From contig LUJQ01000049.1 in NCBI GenBank assembly GCA_001689485.1, positions 23,753 through 87,752 on the forward strand: 64,000 bases of DNA, in the 5' to 3' direction. The stretch comes from Bacteroidales bacterium M6 (lineage in GTDB: Bacteria > Bacteroidota > Bacteroidia > Bacteroidales > Muribaculaceae). Below are positions 16,796-24,058 of this stretch, piece by piece (position 1 is the stretch's first letter; each line of letters opens with the position of its first letter). The notes beneath the pieces are model-generated. The model was given only the letters and a program-made list of their open reading frames with translations, was not told the origin of the DNA and searched no databases. The translations under genes and the position numbers were made by a program.

Positions 16796-17083
16796 TCACC
16801 TGGTTTTTGGACGGCGTATAATCGACACCCCCATAGCGACAAATCCGAGAAATGCCATCGTAGGCCCCACCACGATGCGGCGCCCGCTGAAAATGTCGGG
16901 ATTGAATTCCTCGGTAGAGCTTCCGCCAAGCATCAGCAGGAAACCAAGCACTATCAACCCGGCGGAAATCCCCATCCATACAAAATTCCGTTTTACAAGC
17001 GGATAATCGTTCGGAGCCGCTTTTTCAAGACGTTCGTCTTTCGCTTTCCCAGCCTTACCGGCATTCTTTCTGTAATCAGCCAT
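16796..17083 (-). CDS. DUF3098 small membrane protein
   Basis: A 95-residue protein with a basic cytoplasmic N-terminus (about 25 residues) and two membrane segments, IGWMG-type FVWMGISAGLIVLGFLLML and RIVVGPTMAFLGFVAMGVSII, followed by the short tail RRPKTR. It matches DUF3098, a Bacteroidetes-specific family nearly always next to ftsX and uppP. Function unknown; position suggests a role in cell division or envelope assembly. It is 25 bp after ftsX. Confidence 0.8.
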   Translation of the reverse strand: MADYRKNAGKAGKAKDERLEKAAPNDYPLVKRNFVWMGISAGLIVLGFLLMLGGSSTEEFNPDIFSGRRIVVGPTMAFLGFVAMGVSIIRRPKTR

Positions 17084-17108
17084 TTATAATCAGTCTCTTT
17101 AAAATCAT

Positions 17109-17981
17109 TCAATTAAACATATCGTCATAATCCTTGCGCAAATAGCGGTTGGTGGCAGATGCAGCAGCAAGCATGCAAATCAACACCCCGGCCAACGGCA
17201 ATGCCACAAAAACAAACCATACGTCCTGCCATGACAAAAGGGTTTCCAACCCCAGTTCAAACGTATGCGCCCATGCTATAAGCAACGCAAGGGCACCCGA
17301 GGCAAGAATCCCTGCAATGATTCCCTGGAAGGCATTGACAATCAGGAACGGCCTCCGTATAAACCCGCCCTTTGCCCCGACAAGTTTCATTGTGTGAATG
17401 AGGAACCGGCGGGAATACACCGTAAGGCGCACCGTGTTATTGATCAACACAAACGAAATCAACAGCAACGCACCGGCCATTATCACGAGCACCATGTTTA
17501 TCAGGTTTGCATTGCGGTTGAGGTTCTCAATCATCTCGGTGTTCACCGTCACCTCGTCTACTCCGTTTCTGATTTTCCACGAACGGGCAAGGGTGGCCAC
17601 CCTGTCGGGATGGGCGTAATCCGCCTTAAGCCTTATTTCGAACATAGGTGCATACGGATTTATGCCGAGAAGCTCTACAAGCTCGGCACCCTCACCCTGC
17701 GTCTCCTCAGCCATGACATCCTCAGCCGACATGTAACGGTAAGTGGATATATATGGTGCATTTGCACACTCGGCCTTCATGGAATCCAATGCGGCCGGGG
17801 CAACACTGTCGGCAAGCACCACAGTAAAACCCATCTTCTCTTTCACCTGGCGGCTTACACCGTCAAACGATATATTTATAACCCCTACCAGGCCGAGTAT
17901 GAAGAGAACCAATGTGACACTTATCGTAGAAGTCACATAATCCCCCCACCCCGCCATGCGGTTACGATTTTTCTTATCCAT
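17109..17981 (-). CDS. ftsX: Cell-division ABC transporter permease FtsX
   Basis: A 290-residue protein with the FtsX layout: a first membrane segment at about 17-40, a large periplasmic loop (to about 160) and three C-terminal membrane segments (about 165-190, 215-240, 258-280). With FtsE it forms a complex that activates peptidoglycan hydrolases at the septum. Its partner ftsE is not adjacent but about 30 kb away at 47,439-48,116, as in other Bacteroidales. A promoter with a good match lies upstream, and the gene heads the operon ftsX-DUF3098-uppP-truB-queA-DUF2148. Confidence 0.9.
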   Translation of the reverse strand: MDKKNRNRMAGWGDYVTSTISVTLVLFILGLVGVINISFDGVSRQVKEKMGFTVVLADSVAPAALDSMKAECANAPYISTYRYMSAEDVMAEETQGEGAELVELLGINPYAPMFEIRLKADYAHPDRVATLARSWKIRNGVDEVTVNTEMIENLNRNANLINMVLVIMAGALLLISFVLINNTVRLTVYSRRFLIHTMKLVGAKGGFIRRPFLIVNAFQGIIAGILASGALALLIAWAHTFELGLETLLSWQDVWFVFVALPLAGVLICMLAAASATNRYLRKDYDDMFN

Positions 17982-18164
17982 AAATCAAACAATCGGTTTT
18001 AAACCTTGACGGAAACCAAAAGCATATCCCCCCTCCCCACACAAGGCAGCAACACGGTCAGAACCACATAAAGCCATAAAATGCAGGCCATTGTGTCAAT
18101 GCCCACTGCCATATGACAGCCGGGTATCATATCTTCAGAACAGCGGCTGTTCCCCTATTTCGCA

Positions 18165-18195
18165 CAAAATTACAACCGCAGAAAGGGCAAGTCAA
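18165..18195 (-). promoter_or_regulatory. Promoter for the ftsX operon
   Basis: On the minus strand TTGAC (18195-18191) and TAATTTTG (18172-18165) are about 18-19 bp apart, a strong Bacteroidetes promoter. The leader to ftsX is about 175 nt; apart from a small GAACAG/CTGTTC hairpin (18138-18152) I see nothing in it. Confidence 0.6.
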
Positions 18196-18229
18196 TAGTT
18201 TTAACAAATATTACACTATCAAAAAGCCG

Positions 18230-19597
18230 TTATTCCACCACTGCTTCGCATAACAATGTTGCCGACGAGCTGCCTATCACCCGCACTTTGACCAAATCAC
18301 CTGTCTTGAAATTCCCACGTGGAAACACCGCTGCCTTGTTTTGGGCGGTACGCCCCATAAGCTGGTCGCGGCTGCGTTTTGACGGGCCTTCCACAAGAAC
18401 CTCGAACACTTTGCCTACATCACGCGCGTTGGAGGCTGCCGACAATTCGTTTTGCAGGGCTATCATACGGTTCAACCTGTCGATTTTCACCTCTTCCGGC
18501 ACATTATCGGGCATTTCGCGGGAAGCCAAAGTACCCGGACGCTCGGAATATTTAAACATGAATGCCGAATCGAAAGCCGCCTCGCGCATAAGCGATAATG
18601 TTTCCATAAAATCCGCCTCACTCTCATTATGGAAACCGGTGAAAAGGTCGGTCGAGATGCCGCAATCAGGGATACGGCTCCTGATTGCGCGAATCCTGTC
18701 AAGATACCATTCGCGGGTGTATTTACGGTTCATCGCTTTCAACACCGAGTTACTACCCGACTGCACCGGCAGATGGATATGGTTGCATATATTAGGATAA
18801 GCGGCAATAACGTCGATGGTGCGGTCGCTCATATCTTTTGGATGTGACGTGGTGAATCGGACACGCATACTAGGCACTGATTCAGCCACTTTGGAAAGCA
18901 ATGCCGGAAAATCCACGGTTCCCTCAGTGGATTCATAACGATAACTGTTGACATTCTGCCCCAGCAATGTCACCTCTTTAAAACCGCGACGGCTCAAATC
19001 TGCAACCTCGTTCAGGATGCTCGACAGCTCACGGCTGCGTTCCCGCCCACGTGTATAAGGCACGATGCAATAGGAGCAGAAGTTGTTGCATCCGCGCATT
19101 ATGCTTACAAAGCCTCCTACACGGTTGCCGCCTATACGCGACGGGATAACGTCACGATACGTTTCCGTGGTACTAAGTTCCACATTGATTGCCTTCTCCC
19201 CCTTCTCTACAGCCGCAAACAGGTTTGGAAGATCCATATATGCATCAGGTCCTGCCACGAGGTCGACACCATATTCGTTGATAAGTGTGTCGCGTACCCG
19301 TTCGGCCATACAGCCTATAACACCGACAATCGGCCTGCGGCCTGCATGGCGCCGTCGTAAAGACGCGAAATATTGCAGGCGTGAGAGCACTTTCTGTTCG
19401 GCATTATCACGAATAGAGCACGTGTTAAGCAGCACAGCGTCTGCATCCTCAGGGGTGCCGCACTGGCCATACCCGTCCATCTCCATTATCGATGCCACAA
19501 CCTCGCTGTCAGCCACATTCATCTGGCAGCCGTAGGTTTCTATATATAATTTTCTCTCTCCCGCAGCGGAAGGATTGACGTTAAATTCTTTCATCAT
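18230..19597 (-). CDS. miaB: tRNA-2-methylthio-N6-dimethylallyladenosine synthase
   Basis: MiaB is a radical-SAM methylthiotransferase that modifies A37 of tRNAs reading UNN codons. The protein has the N-terminal UPF0004 domain (YIETYGCQMNVADSE, NTCSIRDNAE: two of its three [4Fe-4S] cysteines), the radical-SAM motif CNNFCSYCIVPYTRG, and a C-terminal TRAM domain ending in VIGSSSATL. The frame is open to 19660, but the Met pair at 19597/19594 gives the family N-terminus and avoids a hydrophobic leader. It is transcribed leftward from a symmetric promoter shared with the CoA-transferase gene. Confidence 0.93.
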   Translation of the reverse strand: MMKEFNVNPSAAGERKLYIETYGCQMNVADSEVVASIMEMDGYGQCGTPEDADAVLLNTCSIRDNAEQKVLSRLQYFASLRRRHAGRRPIVGVIGCMAERVRDTLINEYGVDLVAGPDAYMDLPNLFAAVEKGEKAINVELSTTETYRDVIPSRIGGNRVGGFVSIMRGCNNFCSYCIVPYTRGRERSRELSSILNEVADLSRRGFKEVTLLGQNVNSYRYESTEGTVDFPALLSKVAESVPSMRVRFTTSHPKDMSDRTIDVIAAYPNICNHIHLPVQSGSNSVLKAMNRKYTREWYLDRIRAIRSRIPDCGISTDLFTGFHNESEADFMETLSLMREAAFDSAFMFKYSERPGTLASREMPDNVPEEVKIDRLNRMIALQNELSAASNARDVGKVFEVLVEGPSKRSRDQLMGRTAQNKAAVFPRGNFKTGDLVKVRVIGSSSATLLCEAVVE

Positions 19598-19663
19598 GCA
19601 AACTCCGATAAAGCCATTTATGCACACAAACCATGAAAATGTGCTTAAAAACAGATTCAAAAA

Positions 19664-19729
19664 TTTGTGTGTTGGGCTTTTAAACTTTAATTTTGCGCAA
19701 AATTACTAAAACAGGCGGTTTCTCACAAA
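19664..19729. promoter_or_regulatory. Mirror-symmetric bidirectional promoter (miaB / CoA-transferase)
   Basis: The 18-bp perfect palindrome TAATTTTGCGCAAAATTA (19688-19705) contains a TAATTTTG box on each strand. TTTGTG lies at 19664-19669 for the rightward direction, and CACAAA (TTTGTG on the minus strand) at 19724-19729 for the leftward direction. Both spacers, measured from the TTTG, are 20 bp. The whole 66-bp element is therefore symmetric about 19696.5. Leaders would be about 90 nt to miaB and about 190 nt to the rightward gene. Confidence 0.65.
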
Positions 19730-19891
19730 CACATCACAGGGATATTTTTCCCATTGATTCCTAGAGTGGATGCCGCATGTTTCGCAATATATGCCAAAAA
19801 GCCCGGAAAAACCAGATAAGGCCACAACAACGGCCAATAGCCCTGCCGGGGGATATAACAAACCGACCAACATAAAAACATTTCAATAGAT

Positions 19892-21385
19892 ATGGCTTAT
19901 AATTTTATCACCGCCCAGGAAGCGGCTGAGATGATTAACAACGGCGACACCCTTGGTCTGTCGGGCTTCACCGCCCCGGGTAACCCCAAGTCGATAACCG
20001 AAGCTGTAGCCCACAAAGCTGAACGCGAACACGCCGAAGGGCGCGAGTTCAAAGTGAACATTTTCACAGGCGCATCGACCAACGACCATGTTGACGGCAT
20101 CCTGTCGCGCAACAATGCGATCAACATGCGTGCACCTTACCAAAATACACCCGACCTGCGCAAACGCATAAACGCCCACGATGCGCATTATTTCGACCGC
20201 CACCTGTCGGAAATGGCCCAGGAAACCCGTTACGGATTCTATGGCGACACAGATGTGGCAATAATCGAAGCCGCAGCGATTTCAGAAGATGGGGAAGTGT
20301 TGCTTGGCTGCGGATTGGGCAATATCCCGACATATGCGCCACGTGCAAAACATATCTTCATCGAACTCAATGAGGCACTCCCCCAATCACTCCTCGGGAT
20401 GCACGACATCTATTTGCCCCAGGATCCCCCTTACCGCCGCGAAATACCCATCTATGCACCTAACGACCGCATCGGACGCCCGACGCTGAAAATCGACCCC
20501 GCAAAAGTGCGTGGCATCGTCCGCACCAATGCCCTCGACGGCGTGAAAAGCTTTACCAAACCCGACGAGGTGTCAGAACGCATCGGCGCCAACGTGGTTC
20601 GTTTCCTTGTGAGCGAATACCGCAAAGGCCGCATCCCGAAAGAATTCCTCCCCCTGCAAAGCGGCGTGGGCAACGTGGCCAATGCAGTGCTCAATTACCT
20701 GTGTCTCGACAAGGAACTCCCCAACTTCATGATGTACACGGAAGTTGTACAGGATTCCGTGCTTGAACTGCTTCGCACAGGCAAGTGCACATTCGCCAGC
20801 ACATGCTCCATGACATTCTCCGACGAGGTTGAGACACAGCTGTTTGCCGACCTCGACTTCTTCCACGACAAAATCATGCTCCGCCCCGCCGAAATTTCCA
20901 ACAACCCGGAAGTTATCCGCCGTCTCGGCGTAATCGCCATGAACACGGCTCTGGAAGCCGACATATTCGGATGCGTGAACTCCACCCATGTGCTCGGCAC
21001 CAGGATGATGAACGGTATCGGTGGTTCGGGCGATTTCACCCGCAACTCCTACATCTCGATTTTCTCATGCCCGTCGGTTACCAAAGAAGGCCTCATCAGC
21101 AATATCGTGCCGATGGTGTCGCATATCGACCATAGCGAGCACTCTGTCGACATCCTCATCACCGACCAAGGTATCGCCGACCTGCGAGCAAAAGACCCCG
21201 AACAACGCGCACATGAAATCATCGAAAACTGCGCGCATCCCGACTACCGTCCCCTGCTGCGTGAATACCTGCGCATGAGCAAAGGCGGTCAGACACCTGC
21301 AACCCTCAATGCGGCATTCGCTTTCCACACCGAATTCGCCTCATCGGGCGACATGCGCAAAACCGATTTCTCAAAATTCGTATAA
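19892..21385 (+). CDS. Acetyl-CoA hydrolase/succinyl-CoA:acetate CoA-transferase family protein
   Basis: A 497-residue class I CoA-transferase. The catalytic glutamate is Glu284 in MYTEVVQDS, and the two oxyanion/CoA-binding glycine-rich segments LQSGVGNVAN and NGIGGSGDF are present. Relatives interconvert acetyl-, propionyl- or succinyl-CoA with the free acids, which in Bacteroidales supports acetate, propionate and succinate fermentation. Acyl specificity cannot be read from sequence. It is translated rightward from the symmetric promoter and ends in a strong hairpin. Base composition is slightly more GC-rich and codon use looks like that of a highly expressed gene. Confidence 0.88.
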   Translation: MAYNFITAQEAAEMINNGDTLGLSGFTAPGNPKSITEAVAHKAEREHAEGREFKVNIFTGASTNDHVDGILSRNNAINMRAPYQNTPDLRKRINAHDAHYFDRHLSEMAQETRYGFYGDTDVAIIEAAAISEDGEVLLGCGLGNIPTYAPRAKHIFIELNEALPQSLLGMHDIYLPQDPPYRREIPIYAPNDRIGRPTLKIDPAKVRGIVRTNALDGVKSFTKPDEVSERIGANVVRFLVSEYRKGRIPKEFLPLQSGVGNVANAVLNYLCLDKELPNFMMYTEVVQDSVLELLRTGKCTFASTCSMTFSDEVETQLFADLDFFHDKIMLRPAEISNNPEVIRRLGVIAMNTALEADIFGCVNSTHVLGTRMMNGIGGSGDFTRNSYISIFSCPSVTKEGLISNIVPMVSHIDHSEHSVDILITDQGIADLRAKDPEQRAHEIIENCAHPDYRPLLREYLRMSKGGQTPATLNAAFAFHTEFASSGDMRKTDFSKFV

Positions 21386-21406
21386 TCCAACCGCAAAAAT
21401 ATGGCA

Positions 21407-21438
21407 GAGGGGGTGTCGGACAAATCCGACACCCCCTC
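21407..21438. terminator. Perfect 14-bp hairpin after the CoA-transferase gene
   Basis: GAGGGGGTGTCGGA (21407-21420) pairs exactly with 21425-21438 around a CAAA tetraloop, 21 bp after the stop. No U-tract follows. Confidence 0.65.
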
Positions 21439-21548
21439 GCTCCGCAGATAAACTATCCTGCACACCGGAGAATCCTGACAGAAGCATACGGCACAAGCTT
21501 ATCACCCACCGCCCCGGCCTAAAGCTCCAACCTCAAACACCTATTCTA

Positions 21549-22475
21549 ATGAAATTAGCTTCCTTACGCCAAAAAATCAAGCCTTGGATGCTGCCTATCG
21601 CCATGCTGACCGGCATCCTGCTTCATAATTACATCGGGTATGTGGCATTTCTTTCCCGTTACCTGATTTTCATAATGCTGCTCATAACATATTGCCGCGT
21701 AAAAGCAAGCGATTTCCACATAGGCGGATACATTTATACGCTTTTGTGCGCACAAATCGGCGGCGCGGTTTGCGCCTATCTGCTCTTGAACCCGTTTAAC
21801 GAGATTTTGGCACAGGGTGCATTCATATGCTTCTTTTGTCCGACAGCCACCGCCGCCCCGGTTATAACCGGAATACTTGGAGGAAGTATTTCACGGGTAG
21901 CCACTTTTTCCCTCTTCAGTCACGTATCGGTTGCAATACTGGCCCCGTTTCTGTTATCATGGATGGCCGGGGAGAGTACACCCGCATCTGAAATCAGCTT
22001 TTCCGACTCGGCCTTTACAATTGCAATCACGGTGCTGCCGCTCATCCTTGGCCCGTTGGCAATAGCCTTTCTGTTGCAACGTTTTTCACCTAAAACACGC
22101 GATGCCATTGCCAATCACCAAGGTCTGTCGTTCTACATATGGGCGTTCGCATTGATTATCGTTGTCGGCAACTCGGTAAGCTTCATCCTCCATGAACCGT
22201 CCGACATGGTTCCAGAAATAGTCATGCTTGCAGGAATATCCTTAATTGCGTGCATACTGCAGTTTTTCATCGGACGCAAAACAGGCGCACATTACGGCGA
22301 TACCGTCTCAGGGTCGCAGAGCCTAGGCCAAAAAAACACAGTGCTTGCCATATGGCTCTCATTAACCTATCTCGACCCTATTATCTCCGTAGCCCCGGCG
22401 GCCTATGTGGCGTGGCACAACACATTCAACGCCATTCAGATATACCGGCATGAAAAAACCTTAAAAAGCAGTTGA
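21549..22475 (+). CDS. Bile acid:sodium symporter (SBF)-like transporter
   Basis: A 308-residue integral membrane protein with about nine or ten hydrophobic segments. The mid-protein segment FCPTATAAPVITGILGG resembles the conserved discontinuous-helix motif of the SBF/ASBT superfamily, and a second crossing-like segment SGSQSLGQKNTVLAIW corresponds to the typical GxxxxKNTxL motif. Substrate unknown; relatives move organic anions with sodium. The frame is open upstream to 21309 but would overlap the CoA-transferase, so the ATG at 21549, after the hairpin, is chosen. It stands alone between two hairpins. Confidence 0.75.
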   Translation: MKLASLRQKIKPWMLPIAMLTGILLHNYIGYVAFLSRYLIFIMLLITYCRVKASDFHIGGYIYTLLCAQIGGAVCAYLLLNPFNEILAQGAFICFFCPTATAAPVITGILGGSISRVATFSLFSHVSVAILAPFLLSWMAGESTPASEISFSDSAFTIAITVLPLILGPLAIAFLLQRFSPKTRDAIANHQGLSFYIWAFALIIVVGNSVSFILHEPSDMVPEIVMLAGISLIACILQFFIGRKTGAHYGDTVSGSQSLGQKNTVLAIWLSLTYLDPIISVAPAAYVAWHNTFNAIQIYRHEKTLKSS

Positions 22476-22569
22476 TACAACGCATCGCACCGCCGGGATG
22501 CACGCAACAATAACCTAAGCAAAGATTCAGGTAGCGTCCTAACTTTCCCTCCGCACAAAACGTTTTAAC

Positions 22570-22605
22570 TTAGAGTGTGAAGCAACGGAAAACTTCACAC
22601 TCTAA
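22570..22605. repeat. 13-bp inverted repeat upstream of the Crp-like gene
   Basis: TTAGAGTGTGAAG (22570-22582) is an exact inverted repeat of 22593-22605 with a 10-nt spacer. It lies 31 bp before the regulator start and 95 bp after the transporter stop. It could end the transporter transcript or act in the leader of the regulator; TGTGA/TCACA halves occur but with 14 bp, not 6 bp, between them. Confidence 0.55.
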
Positions 22606-22635
22606 AAACATCTAAACCAAACGAATATAATAACA

Positions 22636-23319
22636 ATGGATAATATCAGCATGTATGAAACCCTGCTGGGACTGCCGCTTTTTGCAGGTGTATCCCGGCA
22701 AAAAATATCAGAGGTAGCAGGCAAAAACAAACTACACTTCCTGAAATACGCTCCTGACGAACAGATTATAACCGCAGGAGAGCTGTGCACACATATAAAA
22801 TCGATTATTGCCGGGTCGGTGAGGGTTACAATAGAAAGCGATGACAATCGTTTCAGGGTCAGCCAGACTCTTTCCGCCCCCGACATAATCGCCCCGGATT
22901 TCTTTTTCGGCAAAACCACCAACTACCCCGCATCTGTCAAGGCCATTGACACTGTAGGCATACTTCAAATCGACAAAAATGATTTCCTCAACATTATAAA
23001 CTCCGACCCTATATTCTTGTTCAACTATCTGAACATTCTTTCAATGAATGCGCAGCTCTCGGTTGAAGGAGTATTGGCACTTACATCCGGCTCACTCGAA
23101 AAGCGTATAGCATATTGGATTGTGGCACTTACCCAATCAAACGGTCAAGACATCGTGCTCCAATGCCGTCAACGCGACATGTACACTGTTTTCGGCGTAC
23201 CACGTCAATCGCTCATATGCGCACTTGACAATATGAAAAGTTCAGGCATCATCGACTACACCGCACAGGAAATACAAGTGCTCCAACGTCGCGAACTGAT
23301 GAACATACTCATGGCCTAA
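22636..23319 (+). CDS. Crp/Fnr family transcriptional regulator
   Basis: A 227-residue protein with an N-terminal cyclic-nucleotide-binding-like beta-roll (residues 10-125, including PLFAGVSRQKISEVAG and IIAGSVRVTIES) and a C-terminal winged helix with recognition segment QRDMYTVFGVPRQSLICAL. No cysteine cluster for an Fe-S cofactor is seen, and key cAMP-contact residues are not recognisable, so the ligand is unknown. It has no same-strand partner: a hairpin precedes it and a 700-bp gene-free, RNA-bearing gap follows. Autoregulation through the upstream inverted repeat is possible but untested. Confidence 0.85.
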   Translation: MDNISMYETLLGLPLFAGVSRQKISEVAGKNKLHFLKYAPDEQIITAGELCTHIKSIIAGSVRVTIESDDNRFRVSQTLSAPDIIAPDFFFGKTTNYPASVKAIDTVGILQIDKNDFLNIINSDPIFLFNYLNILSMNAQLSVEGVLALTSGSLEKRIAYWIVALTQSNGQDIVLQCRQRDMYTVFGVPRQSLICALDNMKSSGIIDYTAQEIQVLQRRELMNILMA

Positions 23320-23497
23320 AACGGTTGCACAAACGGTTAAAATTGCACATATGTGATATTGATACACGTAATTTTATCTATATTATCATCTATATTTACA
23401 CATCCATTACACTGCAATATATATCTGTTTTCCAGCTAATTACACAATTACGTCGTCTATATTCTTTATATGGATGCTTTATCGGTCGCAAAATCTA
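23320..23497. other. AT-rich gene-free stretch upstream of the ncRNA promoter
   Basis: I see no ORF of note here. The sequence begins with repeated words (ACGGTT and TTGCACA, each twice in 23325-23350), includes the palindrome CACATATGTG (23346-23355), and is otherwise very AT-rich. It could be an upstream activating region; nothing more can be supported. Confidence 0.4.
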
Positions 23498-23528
23498 TTG
23501 ACAACGCATCTATTCTGATGTAACTTTG
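23498..23528 (+). promoter_or_regulatory. Strong promoter for a non-coding transcript
   Basis: TTGACA at 23498-23503 and TAACTTTG at 23521-23528, with 19 bp between TTGA and the -7 box, is among the best promoter matches in the window. No coding sequence follows for 530 bp. The predicted start is near 23534. Confidence 0.65.
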
Positions 23529-23533
23529 CATTG

Positions 23534-23786
23534 CAAACGAAAGGTAACACGCCTGAATATGGCGCACCTTCCATCAGGATTAAAGACAAAAGGATTTGTT
23601 TGATTGATTAAGTAAATTAGTTTTTAGGGTTAGTATTATCAGAAAAGACCTGATTAATATTTTTGGAAAAATCAAGGTAATAATCGTGTTTTATGTTAGG
23701 TTTGTTAGCCTTGCATCGTGAATAAAAACAACGGGCAAGGATTACTAAACGGCCGCTCCGCGAGGAGCGGCTTCGTTTGTTTTTTA
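23534..23786 (+). ncRNA. Candidate structured non-coding RNA, about 250 nt, family unknown
   Basis: A strong promoter ends 5 bp before this stretch, and an intrinsic terminator with a U-tract ends it. The ends pair: CAAACGAA (23534-23541) is the exact complement of TTCGTTTG (23772-23779), closing the molecule. Inside are CCTG-aat-ATGG / CCAT-CAGG (23552-23578), TATTATCAG / CTGAT-t-AATA (23634-23659), CCTTGC / GCAAGG (23709-23740), and the terminal GCCGCTCC-GCGA-GGAGCGGC hairpin with a GNRA loop. No plus-strand ORF of meaningful length is present. It lacks recognisable RNase P, SRP or tmRNA motifs; the closed-end shape and size would allow a 6S-like RNA, but I cannot assign a family. Confidence 0.6.
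23752..23785 (+). terminator. Intrinsic terminator of the candidate ncRNA
   Basis: GCCGCTCC (23752-23759), GCGA tetraloop, GGAGCGGC (23764-23771), followed by a T-rich tail TTCGTTTGTTTTTT up to 23785. It is directional (plus strand). Confidence 0.8.
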
Positions 23787-23882
23787 ATGTATATGACACA
23801 ATCATCGCCAATGCGCCCAAAACAGGTATGAACGCAAGCCGACAACCAATCTCATTACAATAAATCTATGAGGTTTGTAACG

Positions 23883-23914
23883 AAAGGCTGCGACAGCATC
23901 ACAAGCCTTTTTTT
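23883..23914 (+). terminator. Second terminator-like hairpin upstream of ompA
   Basis: AAAGGCT (23883-23889) pairs with AGCCTTT (23904-23910), followed by four more T. It lies between the ncRNA and ompA, 145 bp before the ompA start. It may catch read-through from the ncRNA or belong to another short transcript. The rest of 23787-24058 shows no gene; the ompA promoter is not clear, the best -7-like string being TATTTTTTG just before 24050. Confidence 0.5.
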
Positions 23915-24058
23915 GAACTAAAAATAAATCCATGGCGTTATTCTGACAAAAGTAAGTGCTACGAGGGTAATTCATAACCAAATCAGATTTCAACCCCTTT
24001 TATGCCACTTTATGAGAGAAGTATTCTACTATTTTTTGTAAACTAAATTCTATTTGAA

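Noticed and set aside
23534..23786. Assignment of the ncRNA as tmRNA, RNase P RNA or SRP RNA
   Set aside because: No tag-peptide reading frame with tRNA-like end, no GAGGAAAGUC-type P4 motif, and no GGAAG-type SRP loop are seen.
23617..23820. A 67-codon minus-strand frame within the gene-free gap
   Set aside because: No promoter or start context, composition is not protein-like, and it overlaps the candidate plus-strand structured RNA.
23320..24058. Possibility that the gap is a remnant of a mobile element
   Set aside because: No terminal inverted repeats, no target duplication, no transposase fragments; the promoter and terminator explain the central part better.
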